NCBI GenBank assembly: GCA_003013855.2
Contig: PVNU02000853.1
Span: forward strand, 558,001-622,000
Length of the DNA: 64,000 nucleotides
Direction of reading: 5' to 3'
Source of the DNA: Liriodendron chinense
Taxonomy: Eukaryota; Streptophyta; Magnoliopsida; Magnoliales; Magnoliaceae
In this document: piece by piece, positions 46,230-55,816 of the stretch
Layout: every line of letters starts with the position of its first letter
How positions within the stretch are numbered: the first letter of the stretch is position 1
Program-made: the position numbers and the translations under genes
Notes under the pieces: model-generated
Databases searched by the model: none
What the model saw: the letters and a program-made list of their open reading frames with translations, nothing else
What the model was told of the DNA's origin: nothing

Positions 46230-46241
46230 GGTTGGGGGGTG
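46230..46241 (+). other. Polypurine tract of element I
   Basis: GGTTGGGGGGTG, directly against the 3' LTR. Confidence 0.87.
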
Positions 46242-46446
46242 TGTTGAGTTCTTAATTGTGCATATTCTAACCCCAATTCATCACTCATTGTGCAAGGTTT
46301 GTATGGTTTGTAGGCTAATCCAATGCATGTTTTGTGACTACAGGACTGAGAGTGAACTCCACTCAATTGAAGACAAAAAGGGTTCACTTGGGACTATTTT
46401 GATAATGAACATTGGAGGACTAAAGAAGAAAGGGAAGAAGGAAGCT

Positions 46447-46733
46447 AGACCGGTCAGCGACTGGTCAGCCATGCATGTTGGGAGGTGTAGGATCACGTCC
46501 GACCGGTCATGACCGGTCGGATAAGGCTGTTGGGACTTCAATGAATAGGACCAACCGGTCATGACCGGTCGGTCATTGCTGCTGTAATATGGATGAAAAC
46601 ATCCGACCGGTCATGACCGGTCGGAGGTGCTTGCTGGACTGATGATCGAACAAGGCCGACCGATCATGACCGGTCGGCCATGCTTGCTGGAATGACTATA
46701 AACAAGGGCTGACCGGTCGTGACCGGTCGGCTG
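46447..46733 (+). repeat. Palindrome array (I, 3' LTR)
   Basis: Five palindromes with centre AT or GT and a leading degenerate pair. The copy truncated in the 5' LTR is complete here. Confidence 0.9.
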
Positions 46734-46836
46734 TGCGTGAAGACTTAGAAATTTCTAATTTCAGCCCGAAATTCTCTGCGCTCCGAAAACTCCTACGCAA
46801 TTTCTAGATTCTTCCGAAGTTGTGGAGCCTCCAGAT

Positions 46837-46844
46837 TATAAATA
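46837..46844 (+). promoter_or_regulatory. TATA box of I 3' LTR
   Basis: TATAAATA in the conserved promoter context. It could direct transcripts out into element D. Confidence 0.72.
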
Positions 46845-47003
46845 GACACCTAGGGATTGTTCCTAGGGTATCCTAGAAGGGTTGAAGCGAGGTTGGAGAC
46901 TGTGGAAGTAGAGATTGGAGTTTCACAACTCCTTTTGGTTTGCTTTGCTGTTTTCATGCTTTTTGTAGTTGATTCATGTTTCCTTGGATCTTGAGCAGCT
47001 AAA

Positions 47004-47025
47004 CCTCTTAGCTAGGGCTAAGAGG
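47004..47025 (+). other. LTR stem-loop (I, 3' LTR)
   Basis: Perfect 9-bp stem, TAGG loop. Confidence 0.75.
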
Positions 47026-47817
47026 TGAAGCTTGTAGTGGATCCAAGATGTTTTAATTCGTAGTTAAGTGGTTTTCAGTTGGAATTCATGATTATGAACT
47101 AAGGTTTGAAGTTTATACTAGTTTTTAAGTAATTTTTCTTAGTCTTGTGATGACTCATGGATGTTTGGATGAATTACTTATCTTCTTAATTCATTTACAA
47201 CGGTCTAGACCTGCATGATCCGAGGAATCGGAGTGCGCTCTAGTACTAAGCTCTTCATGAAGGGACTTCGTACCAAAGTTCTATTTTTTATGTTTTTCTG
47301 GAATATGTATGGACTGTGCTTGTGATTTGAATCCAGTTCAAATCCTGATCTAGCCTTGTCTTGTGAGAGGACTTGAGGATGGTTATGATTGTGGACTGGA
47401 CCTATAGGAAAGGGGAATGACCTATGCAATTGAGCATGCTCAGCTCAGCCTACAATGAGTGAATCCTATGCATAGAAATTACATTTTACAGACTGTTTGG
47501 TTTAACAGCTCTATCATCCGACTAGATAGATCTGAATATCGATTCTAGTTGAGAGAATGAGAACCACAGCGGATTGAACATCAAGGATTGCTACAAGTGG
47601 ATCCTTGAACCCCTAGTGCCTTCTTATAATTAGTTACTTTCAATTTAATTAAACTTTGTTACCCACATCAACTTCATACAACAATCTGATTAGTAGACTT
47701 CAATAGACACTTGTGGATGAATTTGTGAGATCCTACATAAGTCCCTGTGGATCGACCTCAGTCTTACCGAGTTTATTACTACATCGCAACCCTACACTTG
47801 GGGAAGCGAACAGTCAA

Positions 47818-48233
47818 CCGGAGAAACTCCTTTCTCTTTAGCTTTTGGCACCTAGGCAGTCATCCCAGTCGAAGTCCAAGTCCCCTCGTATCGAATCGAG
47901 CAGTACGATTCCACGAATAACCAAGATGGGTTGAGGTTTCATCTCGATCTCTTGGAAGAAAGAAGGGACACATCCCAACTTCGAGCAGCAACTTATCAAT
48001 AGCGTATTGCTCGCTATCTTAATGCCAAGGTCTGACCCAGAGCTTTGCAGCTCGGCGATTTGGTCCTTAGACAGAACCTCTGAATTCCTGCTCGCTCGTT
48101 GGATCCAAATTGGGAAGGCCCTTACCGAGTTATCAAAATTGTGCGACCAGGTACATATTATCTCGAAGATATGTAAGGAAGGCCCTTACGTCGCCCTTGG
48201 CACATGGAGCACCTACTCCGATATTTTTCTTAA
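47818..48233 (+). pseudogene. Element D integrase C-terminal domain
   Basis: Continues D pol after element I. The weak but recognisable Tat-type end includes RYLNAKV, LQLGDLVLRQN, GPYRVIKIVRPGTYYLEDM and the terminal PWHMEHLLRYFS with stop at 48231. Stops from single-base changes (near 48000 and 48032) and the lost reading through I make it inactive. Confidence 0.82.
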
Positions 48234-48490
48234 CTCGATGTAAATTGTTGAGCTCTTAATTGTGCATATTCTAACCCCAATTCATCACTCATTGTGCAAG
48301 GTTTGCATGATTCAAAGGCTAATTAAATGCATGTTTTGTTATTATAGGAATGAGAGTGAATTCTGCTTAATTCAAGGTGAAAGGGCCCATTTAGAACCAT
48401 TGGAATGAAGACTAAGGTGCACCAAAGAAAGAACGAAGCAAGGAGAGAAGAAAGTAGAGGAAAGAAAGGAAGAAGAAGAAGAAAGAAGAA

Positions 48491-48717
48491 GTCCGACCGG
48501 TCTTGACCGGTCGGCCAAGGGAGCCAGACCGGTCTTGACCGGTCAGCCGACCCTGTGCACACGCTGGACTGATAGGCTAGGCCAGTCCGACCGGTCAAGA
48601 CCGGTCGGCCAGAGAGTTTTTCTTCCTCCAAAGGTCGCTGGACTGTTTTCCCATTGAGGCACGACCGGTCGTGATCGGTCGGCCAGCCCAGTCCGACCGG
48701 TCCAGACCGGTCGGCCA
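48491..48717 (+). repeat. Palindrome array (H, 5' LTR)
   Basis: Five palindromes with centres TT, TT, AA, GT and CA. Outer arms mostly do not pair here (TCC against GGCC), unlike in B. Confidence 0.88.
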
Positions 48718-48821
48718 TGTGAATTAAAACAGAAATTTCTAATTTCAGTCCAACTTTCTCTGCGCACTGCGTAACTCTTACGCAGATTCTCGATTCTTCT
48801 GAAGTTGCGGAGCTTCCCTAC

Positions 48822-48829
48822 TATAAAAG
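48822..48829 (+). promoter_or_regulatory. TATA box of H 5' LTR
   Basis: TATAAAAG, followed by GACACCTAGGG. Confidence 0.75.
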
Positions 48830-48989
48830 GACACCTAGGGATCGTTCCTAGGGTATCAGAGGAGGGTTTAAGCAAGCTTGGAGGCGGCAGAAGTGGATTT
48901 CGGAGTTCCACAACTCCTTCTAATTTGTTTTGCTGTTTTTATGAGTTTTTTTTGTTGTTTCATGTTTCCTTGGATCATGAGCAGCTAAA

Positions 48990-49011
48990 CCTCTTAGCTA
49001 GGGCTAAGAGG
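48990..49011 (+). other. LTR stem-loop (H, 5' LTR)
   Basis: Perfect 9-bp stem, TAGG loop. Confidence 0.75.
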
Positions 49012-49803
49012 TGAAGCTTGTAGTGGATCCAAGATGTTTCAATTCGTATTCAGTTGGTTTTAAGTTTGGAATTCATGTTTATGAACTATGGTTTGAAGTT
49101 TATACAAGTTTTAAGTTGTTTTCCTTAGTCTTATGATGACTCATGGATGTTTGGGAGAATGACTTAAATTCTTAATTGGTTTGCATTAGTCTAGACCTAT
49201 ATGATCCGAGGAATTGGAGTGCGCTCTAGTACTATGATCTTCATGTGGGGACTTCCTACCAAAGTTCTACTTTTCTGAATTTCTGTAATGTGTATGGACT
49301 GTGCATGTGATTTGAATCAAGTTCAAATCCTGATCTAGCCTTGTCTTATGACAGGACTTGAGGATGGTTATGATTGTGAACTGAACCTTTTAGAATGGGG
49401 ACTGACCTATGCAATTGAGCATGCTCAGCTTAGCCTACATTGAGTGAATCCTATGCATTGAACTTACATATGACAGATTGTTTGGTTTAACAGCTCTATC
49501 ATCCGACTAGATAGATCTTAATATCGATTCTAGTTGAGAAAGTGAGAAACCACAGCGGATTGAACATCAAGGATTGCTGCAAGTGGATCCTTGAACCCCT
49601 AGTGCCTTTTTATCATTATTTACCTTCAATTTTATTCAATTTTGTTATTCAAATCAAATCCATACAAAATTTGATTCTTAGCTTTTAATAGAAACTTTTG
49701 GATGTGTTTGTGAAATCTTACATAAGTCCCTGTGGATCGACCTCGGTCTTACCGAGTTTATTACTACATCGCAACCCTACACTTGGGAAAGCGAATAAGT
49801 TTT

Positions 49804-49821
49804 TGGCGCCGTTGCCGGGGA
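49804..49821 (+). other. Primer-binding site of element H (tRNA-Asp)
   Basis: TGGCGCCGTTGCCGGGGA, identical to B and J. Confidence 0.9.
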
Positions 49822-50520
49822 CTTTGACGGTTTTTCACAAATTTCTGAAATTAGCATCTATTTAGTATTTTTAGGATTTTAGGACTAACTTAGCTTGTTT
49901 ATTTGATTTTTCTTTTCAGGGATTTCTAGGTGTTAGAACGAGGAAAAATCAAAACTTGCTCGTCAGCAGTCATTTTTTTTCCTTTTCCTGTGTTCCTTTT
50001 ATTCTGGGGGAATTCTGAGTATAGAGACATTCATAGACAATCATACGCAATCACAAAGTGTACACGAGAGAGATATATCGCAAGGTGAATTTTATTCCAG
50101 AGATTCCGAGATCTTTTACATTCCGGGCTGTGAACTGGTCACGAACCCTTAATTACATCAACGGATGATCACCCTTGATTAAAAGGCAAAAGTAAATGCA
50201 TGCATGTATCATAAATGAATTAAACAAAGCATTAAAGGAGTATAAATATAAATAAAGCACAACATAGACAACACAGAGATTTTTACGTGGAAACCCATAC
50301 GGGAGAAAACCACGGCACAAAGCGACAAGATTCCACTATGAATTTCAGTTATACAATAGATGGAATATCAAAGGGATAAAGCTCGGATAGATCGAGCAAG
50401 TAATTTAAATCGTCAGGGATTATAGTCTCGAGTTCATGGTCGCCGAGACCAAGTCTAGGATTTATTATGGAATACTTCACCGTTAAGACCAATTAAATGT
50501 TGGTCCCATACTCCTCGGGC

Positions 50521-51190
50521 GTTCCTAGTTGAGTAGCAACCAGGATTTTAACCGAATCGTATATCTCAGTGTCATGACGCGTCTCTATGGACGATATGAC
50601 TTTCAGGGATACACTTTACGGTTTCCGTTTAGGGCAACCAGGGCCAGTGACCGTCTCTGCTAGGACGGGTGACTTACTGGAAGGCACTCCATGGGGTCTT
50701 AGTGCGACCAGGGTTTCAACCGAGTCGTATATCTCAGTGTCATGACGCGTCTCTATGGACGATATGACTTTCAGAAATACACTCCACGGCGTCCACTTAC
50801 TGCAACCAGGGCCAGTGACCGTCTCTGCTGGACGGGTGACTTACTGGAGGGCACTCCATGGGGTCTTTGTGCAAACAGGGTTTCGACCGAGTCGTATATC
50901 TCAGTGTCATGACGCGTCTCTATGGACGATATGACTTTCAGAAATACACTTCACGACGTCCACTTACTGCAACCAGGGCCAGTGACCGTCTCAGCTGGAC
51001 GGGTGACTTACTGGAGGGCACTCCATGGGGTCTTTGTGCAAACAGGGTTTCGACCGAGTCGTATATCTCAGTGTCATGACGCGTCTCTATGGACGATATG
51101 ACTTTCAGAAATACACTCCACGGCGTCCACTTACTGCAACCAGGGCCAGTGACCGTCTCTGCTGGACGGGTGACTTACTGGAGGGCACTC
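50521..51190. repeat. 167-bp tandem array inside L
   Basis: Four copies of a unit with TCGTATATCTCAGTGTCATG at 50557, 50725, 50892 and 51059 (steps of 168, 167 and 167). The first copy is the most diverged and the last two are nearly identical, as expected from recent unequal exchange or slippage. Confidence 0.92.
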
Positions 51191-52159
51191 ATTCCCTTAG
51201 CCACTCAACTGACGGATCCCGCCTTTGGACAGGACGCACATCGACTGGTCTTAACGATGAAGTATTTCAGACGTTTAGAACTCTTTCATTATGGTTTTCG
51301 ATGATAACCATAGTCCCCTTTGATTTAGTTTCCTAATTCGATCCGAGATGAAATAAATTCATGCAATGGATGCAAATGAGTACAGTACAAAGTAACTATG
51401 CTTTATGCATGCTCAAGAGAAGATTGCATTTATGCTAGATGCTCAGTGTATCAGACAAATTATGCATTTAATTTGATCAATCTGCTTCGTATATATCTTT
51501 GTGTCATTGATATTTTGCCCTCGTGTCTTTGAGATCGCGATTGATTTCATTTGGCATTAGTAGATTTTCGGGCCGTCAGGGCACTTCCCAGGGCCTGTTT
51601 ACGATCTGATCGGAGGATTTGGTGAATACCTATCACGATCGTCTTTGGATAGAGGTGGATTATGTCCACGAGAGTCACAGTGCGATCGCATTTCGATTTG
51701 TTTAGTGTAAGTCGATTTCTAAGCCAACAGGGCACTTCCCAGGGCTAAAAATGACTAAGTAGTGGACCTGTTTATGGTCTGATCAAGGTTTCTCGGAGAT
51801 CCTGAGATCAGGTAATCTCATTGTAATGCATAATTATGGTATATCATGTTATGGCGGAGAGAAGTCTCCCTCTCGGTTTCGGTGAAATTTCGCATGATTC
51901 CTCTCGCTTTCGGCCATTTTCAGCTCTTCCGGAAGGATTTCCGAGGTTTGCAATATTGGCTAAGTGTTGGCCATTTTGATCAAATTGCTGATTTGGCCCA
52001 CTTAACATCGACCGTTGGTGAATCCAGTCCGGGGGATGGATAGAGGACATTGATGTGTGTCTAGGAGTGCTGACGCGATCAGAAAGCAGGCCACGTCAAA
52101 GGCGGGCCACATCATGGAAGGCCCCACCTCCCCATCAGTGTCCAGGCGCATGGGAGGTT

Positions 52160-53045
52160 GGGTTGGTTTGGGTGCATGTGACTCCTCCTCAAGCGCATGT
52201 GGGAGAAAAGTGAGGAGAAAGAGGAAATGAAAGGGAGGTGAGCGCATGTGCCTGCCCCTTGGGCGCACTTATGCGCATGTGGCCTCTCCATTAAGCGCAC
52301 TGAGTGCATGTGGCCTCTCCCTTGGGCGCACTTGAGCGCATGTGGCATGAGGGAGTGAAGAGAAAGATGGCACTATGGGCGCATGTCCTCCAAGGACTTG
52401 GGAAATTTCCCATTTGCTTCCAATAAAAGGATGGGCGCATGTTGCTTCTCTTCCTCTTATTGCAACTCCGGTGGGAGAAATCCCTTTCCGGTTGTGGCAT
52501 CCGGCAAGGTGTGGGCGCATGTGGATAGTCTACTGAGGATTCCGACAAGGATTTTACCTTGCTCTGCCGATCCTTTCCAGATAATGAAGCCTCTCCCTTT
52601 CTCAACAAGTGAGTGGGGTATTTATAGCACTTAATCGGGTAGCTACTCGGGTGCCGGGCGCATGTGGTTTGCAAAATGGAGGGCATGCGCATGGAAATAT
52701 TCTGGAGAGACGAGTCATGCGCATGTGGGGATTATGCGCATGGAAATATTCTGGAGAGACGAGTCATGCGCATGTACCCATGCCCCAGGCGCATGTGGCA
52801 TGTCATGGGCGCATGTGCCACTGGTATGGGTGCATGTGGCCTCTATGTTGGCCGCATGTGGCCCCACTTAGCATATTTTCATGATTTTTGTAATTTTTTT
52901 TATTTAGAATATTGAAAAGGGAGAGAGAGAGCTCTCATGCGCATGTGGTGAGAGAGTGAATGCATGTTTCCTTAAGACATTCGCATGTGGAGAGAGAGTG
53001 AACAAATGCATGTGGAGAGAGAGTGAACAAATGCATGTGGAAATA
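52160..53045. repeat. GCGCATGTGG word array in L
   Basis: About 17 exact CATGTG words by eye, most within (G/T)GCGCATGTGGC, in under 0.9 kb. A two-copy tandem of about 53 bp (GCGCATGGAAATATTCTGGA) sits at 52687-52775. Confidence 0.85.
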
Positions 53046-53894
53046 TGCACGCAATGACTTCAAACTTGCTATTTAAGGTTTTCTGGGCATTCTGGATCAT
53101 TTGGCGGTAATCCGCATGTCTGATTCCAACCCGAAATGGTACATGTAGGCTTTTGGGCCCTTATAGTCGGATACAGTCAGGGCAAAAATACATTTGGAAG
53201 CGTGCGGGTAAAGATATGCATCATGCGACCTCGAAACTTGCAGGTTAAGGGTTTTAGGACATTCCGGATCATTTGCCGGTAATTCGCATGTCCGATTCCA
53301 CCCCGAAATAGCATTCGTAGGTTTCCGTCACGATAGCGCATGTTAGGGCTGCACTGGCGTTTTTCGAGTATTTCGGATCTTGAAATCAGTTTAATTTGTC
53401 GTAGGTGGATCGTCGAATACTGTTTTATAATGGGTGCGAATTTGAACCCCGACACTAGGAAGCTGAAGAAGATACATGGATTTCAAGTGCCGAATCAGGT
53501 TCTATCTTTCTAAACCTCACTCTTCTCCTTCTCCTATTCACTCCTATCATATTCATCTCTTGTAGAGTGGGTGGAGACTCCTTTTTGGATCTCTGAAAGG
53601 TCGGCCTTGTGCCACCTGGATTCCTATTGGCCGGCTCTGCCGTCTTGGATCACCTTGTGCTCAGAGATTTCTTTTCTCACCTCTACTCCTCTTTCTCCTT
53701 TTTCTGCACTTTTTCTCAAAAGATTCAAAGAGTGGGTGGGGAGTTCTTTGAACCCCTATTGACCAGGAGAAATCGGTCTCTATCCTTGCTTCTTGCTTAG
53801 CCATTGCAAGACACCTTGTGCTTCGGTCTTAGAGAAGAGTGAAGAAAGGGAGGAAGAATTCTTCTTTCTCTTTGTTTCATATTTTTGGTTTTGC

Positions 53895-55816
53895 ATGCCA
53901 CATTGGGCTCGGGATTCCAATAACCGACTCATAAGTGAAGGGGGGGGATAGTAGAAGGAATTGACAGAGAGCCACGTGCTAGAAGACATCTAAACTCTCC
54001 AATTTTGTCTGAAGGTATAGCTGTAAATCAACCTAATCTAATGGCCAATCCTAATCAGGGCCAAAACCAAACTGAAAGGGGGAGAATGTGGTGGAGGATG
54101 TTCCTCGACCTAGAACTTTACGTGACTTCTTGCAACCAGCAAAAGCAAGCACTCCCTCATGCATAGTATTTCCACCAAATGCAGGGAACATGGATTTAAA
54201 ACTGGGAGTGATCCAACTTCTCCCTAAATTCCATGGATTAGACAGTGAAAGTGCTTATCAACACCTTAAGGAGTTTGATGAGGTAATAACCACCATGCAC
54301 TTTGCTAATGTGACTGACGATGTGGTGAGACTTAAATTCTTTCCTTTTACTCTTAAAGATAAAGCTAAAGGTTGGCTTCATGCATTAAGACCAAGATCAA
54401 TTGGTGCATGGACTGATATGCACAGGGAATTCATAAAAAAATTCTTCCCTACTCACAAAACAAACATGTTGAAGCGCCTTATCATGAACTTTGCCCAAAA
54501 GGAAGATGAAACCTTCTTCCAATGTTGGGAGAGGTTTAAGGACCTATTAAACGCATGTCCACATCATGGCTATGAAATTTGGCGGGTTATAAGCTTTTTC
54601 TATGAAGGACTGACTTCACCCATGCGCCAATTCATAGAGATGATGTGTAATGGGGAGTTCATGAATAAGGAGGCTGATGAAGCATGGGATTATTTGGAAG
54701 AATTGGCTGAGAATGCACAGTCTTGGGATACTTCAAAACCAACAAATTCCAAGACTGGCCAACAAAAGGAAAAAGGAGGAATGTATGTCTTATCAGAAGA
54801 GGATAGCATCAGTGCACGGGTGGCTAGCCTCACAAGAAAGGTTGAAGCCATGGAATTGAGGAATGGAGAGACGATTAACTCCAATGACGTTGAAACTGTT
54901 TGTGGAATTTGTGCCATAAACCAACATGCAACACAAGAGTGTCCCACAATTTTAGCAGTTCAGGACATCTTACAAGAACAATCCAATGCCATAAACAGTT
55001 ATCAACGGCAATTTGGTGCTCCAACTTCAAACACGTTGAATGCTAGTTGGAAGAATCATCCCAACTTCAGTTGGAGAAATAGACCCATTGCGAATGCAGC
55101 CCCCATCCCTCAAGCTCAACCTATACTAGGTCCATCTCTAGTCATTACTCCAAAAGTGACGCTAGAGGAGATGTTGGGTGCATTCGTATCGGTCCAAGCT
55201 GAGTATAACAAGACATTCTCTAAAAATAGATGGGTTCATGCAAGAGCAATTGAAATTCAATCAAAATTCAACTCAAGCCATCAATGAATTGAAAACATCA
55301 CTGGCTAGAGTTGAATCTCATCTTAGTGTTAGAGAGAAGGGCGCACTTCCTGCCCAACCTCTTCCTAACCCAAGAACCCAGTTTGAGATACAAGATGCAA
55401 GCTCATCCTCCCACCACACGGAACATGTTCAAGCTATCACCACTTTAAGAAGTGGGAAAGAAATTGATAAATCTAATCCAGTGAAGGCCCCAAAGCCTAA
55501 GGATCCGAAAATTTCCAAAGAGGATGATAGCTCAAACAACACTCCACAAGAGAAAGAACCAGAAAGGCAATACAAGCCGGTTGCTCCGTTTCCACAAAGG
55601 TTGATTTCACCTAAACCTTTAGATAAAAATCTGAAAATTTTAGAAGTATTCAAGCAGGTAAAGATCAACATTCCGCTGTTGGATGTAATAAAACAAATAC
55701 CATCGTATGCTAAATTTCTAAAGGAATTGTGTACAGTCAAAAGGAAACACAATGTTCACAATAAAGTACTTTTGACTGAGAATTTGAGCGCCATCATCAA
55801 ACAAGAGGTGCCCTAA
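53895..55816 (+). pseudogene. Element H Gag and start of protease (broken)
   Basis: ATG at 53895 (MPHWARDSNN). A run of eight G near 53938 (six in B) and a one-base loss near 54080 shift the frame. From 54088 gag is open through the core and the CCHC knuckle (CGICAINQHATQEC, near 54904). A two-base loss near 55213 shifts the frame again, and the frame ends at a TAA (55814-55816) where others have Gln. Confidence 0.92.

Larger units (their letters stand above)
37540..47812 (+). mobile_element. Element I: complete Athila-like LTR retrotransposon inserted in D integrase
   Basis: 10273 bp, flanked by gtcaa (37535-37539 and 47813-47817). LTRs of 1558 and 1571 bp differ at about 34 positions by eye, roughly 2 percent, plus a loss of about 14 bp inside one palindrome of the 5' LTR. 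PBS, gag-pro, pol, 3' non-coding region and PPT are all present. It has four frameshifts and one nonsense change. Confidence 0.96.
46242..47812 (+). repeat. 3' LTR of element I
   Basis: 1571 bp with the palindrome array at 46447-46733, TATA at 46837 and stem-loop at 47004-47025. The end abuts the gtcaa duplication. Confidence 0.95.
48246..49797 (+). repeat. 5' LTR of element H
   Basis: 1552 bp, ends in TA instead of CA (GCGAATA). It holds palindromes (48491-48717), TATA (48822-48829) and a stem-loop (48990-49011). Confidence 0.95.
49931..53454. mobile_element. Element L: 3.5-kb TG...CA unit with 5-bp TSD, probable solo LTR
   Basis: Starts TGTTAGAACG, ends CCCCGACA, and is flanked by ctagg (49926-49930 and 53455-53459). 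I find no gag or pol coding and no PBS or PPT inside. It is best read as a solo LTR of a long-LTR family, or a non-autonomous element. Notable contents are four 167-bp tandem repeats (50521-51190), a field of CATGTG words (52160-53045) and a duplicated segment of about 120 bp (near 53045-53130 and 53210-53330). A TATAAATA on the minus strand (near 52618-52626) suggests minus orientation, but this is not proven. Confidence 0.8.
49822..53894 (+). other. Leader of element H, split by L
   Basis: Same leader as B and I once L (49931-53454) and one ctagg copy are removed. The break lies just after TTTTCAGGGATTTCTAGG. Confidence 0.85.

Noticed and set aside
50858..51336. Repeated open frames with RLYGRYDFQKYT in element L
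   Set aside because: These are translations of the 167-bp tandem repeat with non-ATG starts, with no independent sign of coding.
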